Shown: piece by piece, positions 1-8,000 of the stretch
Numbering within the stretch: position 1 is the first letter of the stretch
Layout of the letters: each line of letters opens with the position of its first letter
Origin: Streptomyces sp. NBC_01233
GTDB taxonomy: Bacteria; Actinomycetota; Actinomycetes; Streptomycetales; Streptomycetaceae
Direction of reading: 5' to 3'
Assembly (NCBI RefSeq): GCF_035989305.1
Contig: NZ_CP108514.1
Location: 8,598,501-8,662,500, forward strand
Length of the DNA stretch: 64,000 nt
Position numbers and translations under genes: made by a program
The notes under the pieces: generated by a model
Database searches by the model: none
Seen by the model: only the letters and a program-made list of their open reading frames with translations
Told to the model about the DNA's origin: nothing

Positions 1-2
1 CG

Positions 3-686
3 CGGGCACTGGCCGAACTCCTCGGCGAGGCACCGCCGCAGGAGGCGCCCGAGGGCGCCCAGCTCAAGGTCAACATGCTGCTGCGCCGGCTGCCCCGGCT
101 ACGGGACACCGCAGTGGACCCGCGCGAGGCCTTCGGCGGCACCTTCCACATCGCCGAGGGGTACGCCGAGCTTGCCCGGGCCCACGCGGAGGCCGCCGCC
201 GGAGAACTGCCGTCCGTACCGCCCTCGGAGATCTACTGCCACTCGCTGACCGATCCGACGATCCTCGGGCCGGAGCTGGTGGAGCAGGGCTACCAGACGC
301 TCACCCTCTTCGGCCTGCACACCCCGGCCCGGCTGTTCGGACACGACAACCACCAGGCCCGCGAGGTACTCCTGACCGCCACCCTCGCGCAGCTCGACGC
401 ACACCTGGCCGAGCCGCTCACCGACTGCCTCGCCTTCGACGCGGATGGCCGCCCGTGCATCGAGGCGAAGACCCCGCTGGACCTGGAACGCGAACTGGGC
501 CTGCCCGGCGGGCACATCTTCCACCGCGACCTGTCCTGGCCCTTCGCCGAATCGGGCGGGAGCGGGCGGTGGGGCGTGGAGACCGCCCACCGCAACGTCC
601 TGCTGTGCGGCGCGGGGGCGGTCCGGGGCGGCGGGGTCAGCGGGGTCCCCGGGCACAACGCGGCGATGGCGGTGCTCGGGCACTAG
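3..686 (+). CDS. Phytoene desaturase-type FAD/NAD(P)-dependent oxidoreductase, C-terminal part (cut by window start)
   Basis: Open frame runs in from the window edge and ends at TAG 684-686, so only the last ~227 residues are visible and no true start can be chosen. The C-terminus ends in the GAGAVRGGGVSGVPGHNAA block, the FAD-binding tail typical of phytoene-dehydrogenase-like (CrtI/COG1233) oxidoreductases, in which R-GGGV-G-PG-NAA closes the Rossmann FAD fold. The N-terminal dinucleotide motif would lie upstream and cannot be checked. Family members oxidise or isomerise lipophilic substrates; the substrate here is unknown. The stop codon lies within CTAG, the same tetranucleotide found beyond the other end of the adjacent insertion sequence. 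Confident on family, not on substrate. Confidence 0.85.
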   Translation, partial: RALAELLGEAPPQEAPEGAQLKVNMLLRRLPRLRDTAVDPREAFGGTFHIAEGYAELARAHAEAAAGELPSVPPSEIYCHSLTDPTILGPELVEQGYQTLTLFGLHTPARLFGHDNHQAREVLLTATLAQLDAHLAEPLTDCLAFDADGRPCIEAKTPLDLERELGLPGGHIFHRDLSWPFAESGGSGRWGVETAHRNVLLCGAGAVRGGGVSGVPGHNAAMAVLGH

Positions 687-696
687 GGCGCGTAGC

Positions 697-1676
697 GGGT
701 CGTGATCAATGAGTCGCTCTGGCGAGGTCTTTGATCCAGATCATCGAGGCGCGCAGGTAGAGGCCGGCGAGGTGGCTGTCCGGGGTCTTGTCGTATCGAG
801 TGGCGACGCTCCGTCATGCCTTGAGCTTGTTGATCAGCCGCTCGACCGTGTTCCTCTGCTTGTAGAGGCCGACGCCGTGGCCGACGGGCCGGCCACCCCC
901 GGAACCCTTCCTCTTCCGGTTGGCGGCCTGGTCAGCCTTCTCCGGGATGACCGCCTTGATGGCGTTTGCGCAGGTGGGAGCGATTATCGCGGGAGGAGTA
1001 AGCCTTGTCTCCGGCGACGGCGACGGCGTCCGGCCGGGTGCGGGGGCGGCCGACGGGCCCACGGACCCGGATCTTCCGTAGGAAGGGGATGAACTGGGGG
1101 CTGTCGGCCGCCTGTCCGGCGGTCAGCACGAACGCCAGCGGGCGGCACCTGCGATCGGCGGCGAGGCGAATCTTGCTGGTCTGCCCGCCCCGCGGGCGTC
1201 CCAAGAAGGCGGTCTTCAGGCGGAGCTTTCGCCGGCGGCGGACCCGTCGTCGTTCCTCCCGCTCGGGGGCCGCTTCGGCCTCGTGTCCGCTTTGTTCTTC
1301 GGGGCCGCCCCCTTCGGCGGGGCCTTCTCCCCCTCTTCGGCGGCGGTCTTCTCCAGGGCGGTGAGGACCTCCTGGCCCAGGTGCATCCCGGCGGCGTCGT
1401 GGTGGGCGTGTGTGGTGGAGCCGATGCTGACCAGGCACCGAACTCGCTCGGCATCTCCCGCCACTGCCCGCCGGTCCGCAACCGCCAGATCACGCCCTCG
1501 AACTGCTGCCGCAGGGTCTTGGGGGTACGGGCCGTACTCGCCGATCGGCAGGTGCGGCTCTATGAACTCCCGCTCTTCGTCCGTCAGTTGCGCGCGCGTC
1601 ACGCACGACGGTCTACCGGGCCAGGGCCAGGGCCAGGGCATGGAGCGGGGCGAAACCCACGGACTGATCACGGCCC
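697..1676. mobile_element. Degenerate IS5-family insertion sequence
   Basis: Imperfect terminal inverted repeats flank a broken transposase gene. The left end, 697-714, reads GGGTCGTGATCAATGAGT. The right end, 1659-1676, read on the minus strand, is GGGCCGTGATCAGTCCGT (14 of 18 identical). The true outer limits may extend several bases further. CTAG lies at 683-686 and 1685-1688 and in each case supplies the stop codon of the flanking gene; CTAG-type target duplications are known in the IS5 family, but the repeats do not directly abut them, so this is inference. Confidence 0.7.
706..1602 (-). pseudogene. IS5-family DDE transposase, multiply broken
   Basis: Fragments in all three minus-strand frames join into one Streptomyces-type IS5 transposase. 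The N-terminus starts at GTG 1602 (VTRAQLTDEEREFIEPHLPI). After a frameshift near 1520 comes the FRTGGQWREMPSEFGAW-like block. An internal deletion joins this to STTHAHHDAAG. Another frameshift near 1270 leads to the KLRLK / GGQTSKIRLAADRRCRPLAF block, which carries the catalytic D region, and another near 970 to AVIPEK and LYKQRNTVERLINKLKA. Then comes an in-frame TGA near 815, where relatives have W (KLKAWR), followed by the remaining tail RSVATRYDKTPDS to a natural stop at 706. At least three frameshifts, one deletion and one nonsense codon make it inactive. Confidence 0.85.
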
Positions 1677-1684
1677 GATCCGTG

Positions 1685-2109
1685 CTAGGCGGGCTGCGGG
1701 GCGGGCGTTTCCGGAGCGGCCGTGACGTTGCGGGTCTCGCGCATGATCAGCAGGCCGTTGACCACCATCAGTGTCGCGGTCAGGCCGTGGACGCCGAGCG
1801 CAGTGGCCACGGAGCCGTGGTGGACCAGCACGTTGGCCATGTCGCCGTACGCGGCGAAGGCTTCCATCAGCAGCACCCAGCCCAGCGCCCGGCGGTGACC
1901 CGTCACCAGCAGGATGCCCAGAACCAGGGCCAAGACGACGTCGCGGATTCCCTTGATGATCAGGAAGCCGTCGCCGTCGCCGGACGGCCAGCTCGGCATG
2001 TCGAGCCCGGCGCCGTCGTCTCCGGGCTCAGGATGTACTCCGTCCCGAACCAGAGGATGAAGAGGATGAAGGCGGCGGCCAGGACGGTGTTGATCTTCTT
2101 CAGCGGCAT
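1685..2109 (-). pseudogene. DUF4267 small membrane protein, frameshifted
   Basis: ATG at 2109 sits behind a GGAGAAGAA-type site and encodes MPLKKINTVLAAAFILFILW followed by FGTEYILSPETTAPG. The frame then breaks near 2000-2012. The -1 register continues as LDMPSWPSGDGDGFLIIKG, hydrophobic segments VVLALVLGILLVTG, a long VLLMEAFAAYGDMANVLVHHG stretch with neighbouring GLTATLMVVNGLL, and stops at TAG 1685. Joined, this is the normal ~140-residue DUF4267 protein with about four membrane segments and no known function. It follows the DUF1772 gene on the same strand, and the two families often share a TetR. One base is missing at the junction; a sequencing error is possible. Confidence 0.75.
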
Positions 2110-2431
2110 TGTTCTTCTCCATGCGAGTCTTCGTCAGCTTGGTGAGCTTCGTGGAGCTTGCCGAGTCGTGTGGGACCTGATCAGGCCGCGTGGAACGCGG
2201 CCGATCGACGGGCGCAGCTCGCCGGGATCGCGGTCGTGGGATCTGAGCGGCAGCTGCATTCCCGAATGCCGGGATCTCGGTGGTCAGGCGCCCCCGAGGA
2301 GTGGGGATTGGCCGCCGGTGCGGCCTCGGCCCGCGGGGTCGGAAATCCGATGTCCGCTCCGGCTCGCCCCGACGGGGCAGAAGCCGCCGATACACAGGGG
2401 CGAACCAGTGCATGCCGGGGCAGCGGTGGTG
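2110..2431. other. Gene-free gap between the DUF1772 and DUF4267 genes
   Basis: About 320 bp with no convincing reading frame on either strand. A small palindrome GCATTC-CC-GAATGC occurs at 2256-2269 and could end the upstream transcript. Otherwise I see nothing I can name. The length suggests that a gene once between the two membrane-protein genes may have been lost. Confidence 0.4.
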
Positions 2432-2878
2432 TCAGGCGAGGGCGGCGACCAGCAGGGTGAACGCGGCGACGATGACGGCGACGCGGATGTAGTGGTAGCG
2501 GTTCCAGCGGTGCAGCTGCTCCTTCCAGTCGGCGGGCCGGTTCTCGGGGGTCCAGGTCTTGTTTCGGTTGTTGATCGGGACGAGCAGGAGGATCGACATG
2601 ACCACGCTGAGGATCAGCAGTCCGGCGGCGGTGACGACGAGGCCGGCGCCAGGGTGGTGCCATCCGGCGACGGCCCAGATCGCGCTGAGGACGAGCGAGC
2701 CCATGTACCAGAACGGCATCAGGGTGCCGAGCATCCGGCCGCCGTGGGCGTGGCCGAGCTGGCCGCTCTCCTCGGGAAGTGCGTCCAGGATCCGGTTCAT
2801 GATGAAGGCGACGGAGAACTCCACCCCCACCATCAGGCCGACGACGACGGTGGTGACGATCTCGAGTGTGTCGAGCAT
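2432..2878 (-). CDS. DUF1772 (anthrone oxygenase-like) membrane protein
   Basis: A 148-residue protein starting at ATG 2878 behind a GGAGG site. It has four predicted membrane segments: VTTVVVGLMVGVEFSVAF, the MPFWYMGSLVLSAIWAVAG region, LVVTAAGLLILSVVMSILLL and VAVIVAAFTLLVAALA. It also has the NNRNKTW and NRYHYIRV motifs typical of DUF1772. The family includes noncatalytic membrane proteins and anthrone-oxygenase relatives; the role here is unknown. It is divergent from a TetR gene, and the shared 90-bp region carries palindromes that likely bind that TetR, so it is probably repressed by its neighbour. Confidence 0.85.
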   Translation of the reverse strand: MLDTLEIVTTVVVGLMVGVEFSVAFIMNRILDALPEESGQLGHAHGGRMLGTLMPFWYMGSLVLSAIWAVAGWHHPGAGLVVTAAGLLILSVVMSILLLVPINNRNKTWTPENRPADWKEQLHRWNRYHYIRVAVIVAAFTLLVAALA

Positions 2879-2894
2879 GACGATGCCTCCGTGA

Positions 2895-2927
2895 ACTAGC
2901 GTTGCTAGATGATGAGGCAACGCTAGT
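2895..2927. promoter_or_regulatory. Inverted repeat, likely TetR operator
   Basis: Perfect 11-bp arms ACTAGCGTTGC (2895-2905) and GCAACGCTAGT (2917-2927) lie between the divergent DUF1772 and tetR genes. The left arm runs into CTAGCGTTGCTAG, a small palindrome in itself. A related CTAGCGATGCTAA copy lies at 2947-2959, overlapping the presumed tetR promoter. Inferred to be the binding site of the adjacent TetR. Confidence 0.7.
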
Positions 2928-2946
2928 ACTGCTAACGCTCGGTTGT

Positions 2947-2959
2947 CTAGCGATGCTAA
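2947..2959. promoter_or_regulatory. Second operator half-palindrome at the tetR promoter
   Basis: CTAGCGATGCTAA repeats the motif of the upstream operator. TAAGAT at 2957-2962 overlaps its end and would place a transcription start about at the ATG at 2969, in keeping with a leaderless, autorepressed tetR message. No ribosome binding site precedes the ATG, which supports this. Inference. Confidence 0.5.
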
Positions 2960-2968
2960 GATCAATGC

Positions 2969-3547
2969 ATGTCGGTAAAGGAACGCAAGGACCGTGAACG
3001 GGCGGAGCGCGAGCGACTCATCGTGGCGACAGCCCGCGAACTCGCCGAGCAGCAGGGGTGGGACGCAGTCACCACCCGCCGGCTCGCCGAGCGCATCGAA
3101 TACAGTCAGCCCGTCCTCTACAGCCACTTCCGCGGCAAGCGCGAGATCATCGGCGCCGTCGCCCTGGAAGGCGCCGCCGAGCTGGCCGCGGCGGTGCGTG
3201 CCGCGGCCTCCAGAGCGAACGGCCCGCGCGAGCGGGTCGCCGCCCTCGCCCGCGCCTACCTCGACTTCGCCGAGGACAACCCGGCGGTCTACGACGCCTT
3301 GTTCCAGCTCGACGGCGGCCTGGCGTATGCGCAGGAGGACACCCCCGAGCCGCTGAAGGACGCCTTCGCCGCCCTGCTCGAGTGCCTCGCCGAGGTCGCC
3401 GGCGATGGCGTCCACCCGGGGATGTTCACCGAGGTGTTCTGGGCGGCTCTGCACGGCCTGGCGACCCTGACCCGAGCGGGCCGCCTGCTGCCCGAGGATG
3501 CTGAGCCGAGAGTGGAGCTGTTGGTGGACCGCCTCGCCATGGTCTGA
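2969..3547 (+). CDS. TetR/AcrR-family transcriptional repressor
   Basis: 192 residues. An N-terminal HTH spans about residues 15-60 (AERERLIVATARELAEQQG, then TTRRLAERIEYSQPVLYSHF and the GKREII tail), a textbook TetR DNA-binding domain. The rest is a helical ligand and dimer domain of the WHG/TetR_C type (FAEDNPAVYDALF, then FWAALHGLATLTRAGRL). It is divergent from the DUF1772 gene, and the palindromes between them point to autoregulation and repression of that gene. The ATG has no Shine-Dalgarno sequence, so translation may be leaderless. The ligand is unknown. Confidence 0.92.
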   Translation: MSVKERKDRERAERERLIVATARELAEQQGWDAVTTRRLAERIEYSQPVLYSHFRGKREIIGAVALEGAAELAAAVRAAASRANGPRERVAALARAYLDFAEDNPAVYDALFQLDGGLAYAQEDTPEPLKDAFAALLECLAEVAGDGVHPGMFTEVFWAALHGLATLTRAGRLLPEDAEPRVELLVDRLAMV

Positions 3548-3809
3548 CACACCGTCCCGGCGGGCATGCAGCTGGGGCCCTCGGGCCCCGCCGCCTGCCT
3601 GCGGCAACGCTTCCGGTCACTCGTGCTCATGCGGCGCAGTCGCAGATCGCCGGGCCCCGCACCCCGGACGGGGCACCCGCCCCGGAGGCTGCGATGCTCA
3701 TTGATCGCGACCCGATGCACGCCCTGGCCCGTCGCCGCCGCGGAGCCCGGCGGGATGGATGGCTGAAACCAGTCGGGCAGGTGTGCCCCCACATCCAAAG
3801 TTCCTGCTC
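3548..3809. other. Spacer with a possible terminator, otherwise featureless
   Basis: 262 bp between tetR and the hydrolase. GGGGCCC-TC-GGGCCCC at 3574-3589 is a short GC hairpin 27 bp after the tetR stop and may terminate it. I see no credible small gene. The hydrolase frame is open upstream to 3759, but the ATG at 3810 is the more sensible start. Confidence 0.4.
3574..3589 (+). terminator. Short GC hairpin after tetR
   Basis: Seven-base complementary arms GGGGCCC and GGGCCCC around TC (an effective tetraloop after opening one pair), without a U tract. Such hairpins are the usual form of terminator in Streptomyces. Modest confidence. Confidence 0.45.
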
Positions 3810-4719
3810 ATGAGTAACTTGAATGGCGGCAGCGAAACGAGTGACGGCCCGGGCGCCGACGCACCACGGCGCGGCGCGCCCGCCTTCCTCCTCGTCCACG
3901 GCGCCGGCGGCAACTCCTACGGATGGTCGCCCGTCCTGCGCGAGCTCGGCATGCGCGGGCACCGGGCGGTGGCGGTGGACCTGCCCGGACACGGGACGGG
4001 CGCGTACTTCCCGCTCTCCTGCCAGACCCCCCAGGACCCGGAGCGGCTGCGCACCGAGCCCTCGCCGCTCGCCCGGGTGACGCTGGCGGACTGCGCGGCG
4101 CACGTCGTCGGCGTCGTGCGCGCCGTGCACCGCAACGGCCCCGTGATCCTGGTCGGCCAGAGCCTCGGCGGGGTGACGGTGAACGCGGTCGCCAACCAAG
4201 TGCCCGAGCTGATCTCCCACCTGGTGTACGCGTCCGCCTTCTGCCCGACCCGGCACGCCTCGGTGACGCAGCTGATGACGACCCCGGAGGCGGCCACCAG
4301 CGCCCTGTTCCGGCTCACCGCCGTCCGGACCCCGCCGGAACTCGGCGTCAACCGGGTCAACTGGCGCTCGGGCGACCCCGCCTTCTTCGCGGCGGCCAAG
4401 GAGGCGCCGGGCAGTGACCTGCCGGACGCCGAGGTGCGCGCACTGCTCAACACCCTGGAGCCGGACGAGTCCGCCGCGATCGGGGCCGCGGACGCCCGGG
4501 GGCTGCCGGAGGGGTGGGGGCGGGTGAAGCGCACGTTCCTGCGCTTCACCGAGGATCGCTCCATCCCGCCGGCGCTGCAGGTCCTGATGATCCGCGAGGC
4601 GGACGGGACGACACCGCGCAACCCCTTCCGCGTACGGTCCCGTCCGCGCCGCACATCGGCCCGCGCGACGTGGCCGTCTGGGGGACGAGCTGGAGCAGGT
4701 GGCACGGATGTGCCACTGA
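3810..4719 (+). pseudogene. Alpha/beta hydrolase with frameshifted C-terminus
   Basis: Start at ATG 3810. The core of an alpha/beta hydrolase is intact: FLLVHGAGGNSYGW (oxyanion loop), VAVDLPGHG, nucleophile elbow VGQSLGGVT (Ser about residue 117), then ISHLVYASAFCP. The family is the esterase type near MhpC/EstC-like hydrolases. After RNPFRV near 4635 the frame no longer matches. PSAPHIGPRDVA, which would carry the catalytic His region, is in the +2 register, and DELEQVARMCH, ending at TGA 4717-4719, is in the third. Read straight, the frame goes on to 4724 with an unrelated Arg-rich tail lacking the His. Two single-base changes are therefore needed, so it is probably non-functional. Confidence 0.75.
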
Positions 4720-4756
4720 GGTGACGGAGCCCCGGGCGGGGAGGCGGATTCTTGGG

Positions 4757-6200
4757 GTCCTCGCAACACCTGACGGTCTACGTGCTCGTCAGTAGATCAC
4801 GCAGGCGCTCGGCTGGGGTTTTCCAGCCGAGCGTTTTGCGGGGCCGGCCGTTGAGTTGCTGGGCGACGTGTTCGAGGTCTTCGGGGCTGTGCACGGACAG
4901 GTCGGTGCTCTTGGGGAAGTACTGCCGTAGCAGGCCGTTGGTGTTCTCGTTCGATCCGCGCTGCCAGGGTGAGTGCGGGTCGCAGAAGTAGACCGGCACG
5001 CCTGTGGCCACGGTGAACTGCTTGTGCGCGGCCATCTCGCAGCCCTGGTCCCAGGTCAGCGAGCCGCGCAGGTGCCCGGGCAGGGTCTGGATCAAGGGCA
5101 CCAGCACGTCGCGGACCTCCTCGGCCGTATGCCCGCCGGGCAGATGCCCCAGCATGACGTAGCGGGTGGAGCGCTCGACCAGGGTGACGATCGCGCTCTC
5201 GCTGCGGGGGCCGACGATCAGATCGCCCTCCCAGTGACCGGGCACTGCCCGGTCCTCGACCTCGGCAGGACGCTCGGAGATCATCACCATCTCGTCGACG
5301 AACCGGCGCGTGCGCTGGTCCGGGCTGCGGTGCGGCTTGCGGCGAGTGCGCCCGGTGCGCAGCGCGGCCGCGACTTCGCGGCGCAGTCCGCCACGGGCCT
5401 GGACGTAGACCGCCTGGTAGATCGTTTCCGGGCTCACGCGCATGCTCTCGTCGTCGGGGAACTCGATGACCAGAGCGTGGCAGATCTGCTCGGGTGACCA
5501 CTGTTCCTGCAGCTTTTCCGCGACGAACCGGCGGAGCGGGCCGTCCTGGGCGAGCTTGGAGTCCTTGGGGCGCGACCGGCTCCTCGCCCATGCCCGCTGG
5601 GCCCGGTGCGGCCGGTAGACGCCATCGACCGACCGGGCGTCGATCTCGCGCTTGATCGTGGACGCCGGTCGGCCCAGTGCCCGTCCGATCGCGCGCAGCG
5701 ACCGGCCTTCACGGTGCAGATCAGCGATCAGCTCTCGCTCGGTCACCGTGAGAAACCTGGGGTGCAGTTCGGCCTCGACCGTTGCGAGGGACGACCTTGA
5801 AGAGGTGGCGGCGATGGTGGTCACACCAGTCTTGTAGTCGATGCGGCGCCCGTCAGGATGCAGGCGCGAGTGGCCGATCTGCCGGATACCGCGGTCCCAG
5901 TCCTCAGCGGTGCGCTCATGGACGCCGGCCTGCGCGGCGGCATCACGGCGCCGGACTCCCGCAGCACGCAGCCGCTCGTACTCCGCCCGACCGGGGTGGC
6001 CGGGCCTGCGAGGCTTGCCGCGACCACGGACTCCGGCCCGGCGTGCCCACCCGAACGCCGTGTTGCGGTTCACTCCGACTGCACGAGCCGCAGCAGTGAT
6101 GCTGCCGTTCTCCCTGTCCAGCGCCTCGAAGAACCTCGCCTTCAGCACCTCGAAATCCACGATCCCCGCAACTCCCTGAACTCCAGGGTGTTGCGTGGAT
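4757..6200. mobile_element. IS30-family insertion sequence, apparently intact
   Basis: A full-length transposase gene lies between inverted repeats: GTCCTCGCAACACC at 4757-4770 and, read on the minus strand, ATCCACGCAACACC at 6187-6200 (12 of 14 identical). The element is about 1.45 kb, a normal size for an IS30-type element. It sits directly behind the damaged alpha/beta hydrolase gene. The exact ends and target duplication are uncertain. Confidence 0.75.
4778..6160 (-). CDS. IS30-family transposase
   Basis: 460 residues. An N-terminal HTH (ITAAARAVGVNRNTAFGWAR, ~20-42) precedes a second HTH of the IS30 kind (ERELIADLHREGRSLRAIGR, then PASTIKREI, ~145-180). The rve-type DDE core shows GHWEGDLI (first Asp ~313), LTWDQGCEM (second Asp ~368) and CDPHSPWQRGSNENTNG (catalytic Glu ~404), followed by LLRQYFPK and the NGRPRKTLGWKTPAE motif diagnostic of IS30. 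No frame damage is visible, so it is likely functional. Stop at 4778, near the left inverted repeat. Confidence 0.95.
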   Translation of the reverse strand: MDFEVLKARFFEALDRENGSITAAARAVGVNRNTAFGWARRAGVRGRGKPRRPGHPGRAEYERLRAAGVRRRDAAAQAGVHERTAEDWDRGIRQIGHSRLHPDGRRIDYKTGVTTIAATSSRSSLATVEAELHPRFLTVTERELIADLHREGRSLRAIGRALGRPASTIKREIDARSVDGVYRPHRAQRAWARSRSRPKDSKLAQDGPLRRFVAEKLQEQWSPEQICHALVIEFPDDESMRVSPETIYQAVYVQARGGLRREVAAALRTGRTRRKPHRSPDQRTRRFVDEMVMISERPAEVEDRAVPGHWEGDLIVGPRSESAIVTLVERSTRYVMLGHLPGGHTAEEVRDVLVPLIQTLPGHLRGSLTWDQGCEMAAHKQFTVATGVPVYFCDPHSPWQRGSNENTNGLLRQYFPKSTDLSVHSPEDLEHVAQQLNGRPRKTLGWKTPAERLRDLLTST

Positions 6201-6253
6201 CATTAGAACCCGCCGGAAGGGCCCGGCCCGGGGAGGGTGTCGTCCGGCGGGGC

Positions 6254-6703
6254 CTATGTGACCGGCTCGATGATCACGATCGGGATCTCGCGGTCCGTCT
6301 TGGCCTGGTACTCGTCGTACGCGGGCCAGTGCTTCACCATCAGCGGCCAGTAGGCGGCGCGCTCCTCGGCGCTCGCGGTGCGGGCCGCGCCCTGGAGGAT
6401 CTCGGCGCCGACCTGAACGCGGACCTCGGGGTGCGCGGTCAGGTTCCGGAACCAGAGGGGGTGCCGGGGGTCGCCGCCGTTGGAGGCGACGAGCAGGTAG
6501 CGGCCGTCGGCCTCGCCGTAGATCAGGGGGGTGCGCACGGGGTTGCCGGAGACCCGGCCCACCGTGGTGAGCAGGAGCGTCTGGGTGCCCTTCCAGTACT
6601 GACCCTCGGCGCCGCTGGAAGCCACGTACTCCTTGACGTGGTCCAGCTGCCAGCTCCCCGGCCTGGGGTCGGTCGGGTTGTCCCAGTCGATGTCGGTGGT
6701 CAT
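6254..6703 (-). CDS. Deazaflavin (F420)-dependent nitroreductase-family protein
   Basis: 149 residues from ATG 6703; an upstream in-frame ATG at 6748 lacks a sensible site. The protein has the Ddn/DUF385 signature: TLLLTTVGRVSGNPVRTPLIYGE (split-barrel strand and cofactor phosphate contact), LLVASNGGDPRHPLWFRNL, then VRVQVG and VKHWPAYDEYQAKT. Relatives such as mycobacterial Ddn use reduced F420 for hydride transfer to quinones or nitroimidazoles. Streptomyces make F420. It stands alone between the IS30 element and the FAD monooxygenase gene. The physiological substrate is unknown. Confidence 0.9.
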   Translation of the reverse strand: MTTDIDWDNPTDPRPGSWQLDHVKEYVASSGAEGQYWKGTQTLLLTTVGRVSGNPVRTPLIYGEADGRYLLVASNGGDPRHPLWFRNLTAHPEVRVQVGAEILQGAARTASAEERAAYWPLMVKHWPAYDEYQAKTDREIPIVIIEPVT

Positions 6704-6741
6704 AGGATCCGCCTGCCTTCGCGTTGAACGGTCAACGAACC

Positions 6742-7950
6742 TCACCAACGAGTGCCAACGCCCGCAGGCACGACGTCCATTCCGCCCGGGACGGTGAATC
6801 CGTCGTAGAGGGCGTCCATCGCCCGGTGTGTGGCGCGGGCCGGAGCGGCGCGGACGGCGAGATCGCGGGCGGCCACGGCGAGCGGATGGGTGAGGGCGGC
6901 GATCCGGCCCGCGCGGCGGGCGCGGACGCGGATGGCGTCGGTGCGTGCGCAGCGGGCCGCGCTGTAGGCGGTGAGGGCGGCCGGAACGTCCGCGGGGCCG
7001 GCCCCGTCCAGGAGATGCGCGAGGACCGCGGCGTCCTCGATGGCCTGGCAGGCGCCCTGGCCCAGGTTGGGGGTCATGGCGTGGGCAGCGTCGCCGAGCC
7101 AGGCGAGGCGCCCGTGGTGGAAGCGGGGGAGCGGAGCCGCGAGGTCGTACAGGTCGTGCTGGAGCACGGCCGCCGGGTCGATCCGCTCCAGCAGGGCCGG
7201 GATCGGGTCGTGCCAGGTGGCGTAGCGGCGCAGGAGCTCGGTGCGGATGTCGCCGGGGCGGTGGCCCTCGGGGGCGACGGCGGTGGCGTAGACGTAGATC
7301 CGGCCGTCGGCGAGCGGGACGACGCCGAAGCGCTCGCCGCGGCCCCAGGTCTCGGCGGTGGCCGCCGCGGCGAGGCTCGCCGCGGCGGGCAGGACGGTGC
7401 GCCAGGCGGTCTCCCCGCTGTAGCGGAGGCCGGGGTGGCCCGGGAAGTACTGGCGCCGCAGCGGGCTGTTGATGCCGTCGGCGGCCAGCACCAGGTCGGC
7501 GCCCGCGAGGTCGCCGGCCGAGGTGCGGACCACGGGGGAGCCGTCCGGACCGTCCACCGATCCGACCGCGACGCCGTACCGTACCGAGCCTTCGGGGAGC
7601 GCTCCGGCCAGGGCGCAGGCCAGGGCCGAGCGGTGCACGGCGAGCGGCGGTCCGCCGTAACGGGCTGCCAGCGCGGCGGTGTCGGCGCGGCTCAGCCAGC
7701 GGCCGTCCGCGCGGCGCAGGCCCATCGCGGCGGGCGCGGCACGGCCCACCGCGCGGGTGATGTCGAAGCCTATGGCGTCGAAGGCGCGCAGGGCGTTGGG
7801 CGCGAGGACGATTCCGGCGCCGACGGCGGTCGGCCCGGGCGCCCGCTCGCAGACGGTGACCCGCCAGCCCCGTCGGTGCAGGGCCACGGCCGCGGTGAGT
7901 CCGCCGATCCCCGCGCCTGCCACGACCGCGTGACGCTGAAGTGCCGACAT
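6742..7950 (-). CDS. FAD-dependent aromatic-ring monooxygenase (PHBH/UbiH class)
   Basis: 402 residues from ATG 7950 behind GGGGGA. N-terminal FAD fold VVAGAGIGGLTAAVALHRRG (~8-27) with an acidic strand end VTVCERA. Then the DG-type motif LVLAADGINSPLRRQYFPG near 155-173, and the C-terminal GD motif AWLGDAAHAMTPNLGQGACQ near 280-300. These define group A flavoprotein hydroxylases that use NAD(P)H and oxygen on phenolic substrates. Divergent from a tetR gene, with two copies of CTCTACAGCTGTAGAG between them, so expression is probably induced by an aromatic compound. Substrate unknown. Confidence 0.92.
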   Translation of the reverse strand: MSALQRHAVVAGAGIGGLTAAVALHRRGWRVTVCERAPGPTAVGAGIVLAPNALRAFDAIGFDITRAVGRAAPAAMGLRRADGRWLSRADTAALAARYGGPPLAVHRSALACALAGALPEGSVRYGVAVGSVDGPDGSPVVRTSAGDLAGADLVLAADGINSPLRRQYFPGHPGLRYSGETAWRTVLPAAASLAAAATAETWGRGERFGVVPLADGRIYVYATAVAPEGHRPGDIRTELLRRYATWHDPIPALLERIDPAAVLQHDLYDLAAPLPRFHHGRLAWLGDAAHAMTPNLGQGACQAIEDAAVLAHLLDGAGPADVPAALTAYSAARCARTDAIRVRARRAGRIAALTHPLAVAARDLAVRAAPARATHRAMDALYDGFTVPGGMDVVPAGVGTRW

Positions 7951-7977
7951 GACGAGTCCCCCTTCACTCTCCCCGTC

Positions 7978-7993
7978 CTCTACAGCTGTAGAG
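7978..7993. promoter_or_regulatory. 16-bp palindromic operator (copy 1)
   Basis: CTCTACAGCTGTAGAG is a perfect palindrome 28 bp upstream of the monooxygenase ATG. The same 16-mer forms the centre of the larger palindrome at 8001-8030. Two sites 25 bp apart centre to centre suggest cooperative binding by the adjacent TetR. Confidence 0.8.
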
Positions 7994-8000
7994 GGCGATG

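Noticed and set aside
1283..2899. A 538-codon plus-strand frame over the IS5 remnant and DUF genes
   Set aside because: It runs antisense to the decayed transposase, the DUF4267 remnant and the DUF1772 gene, with a biased composition and no domain.
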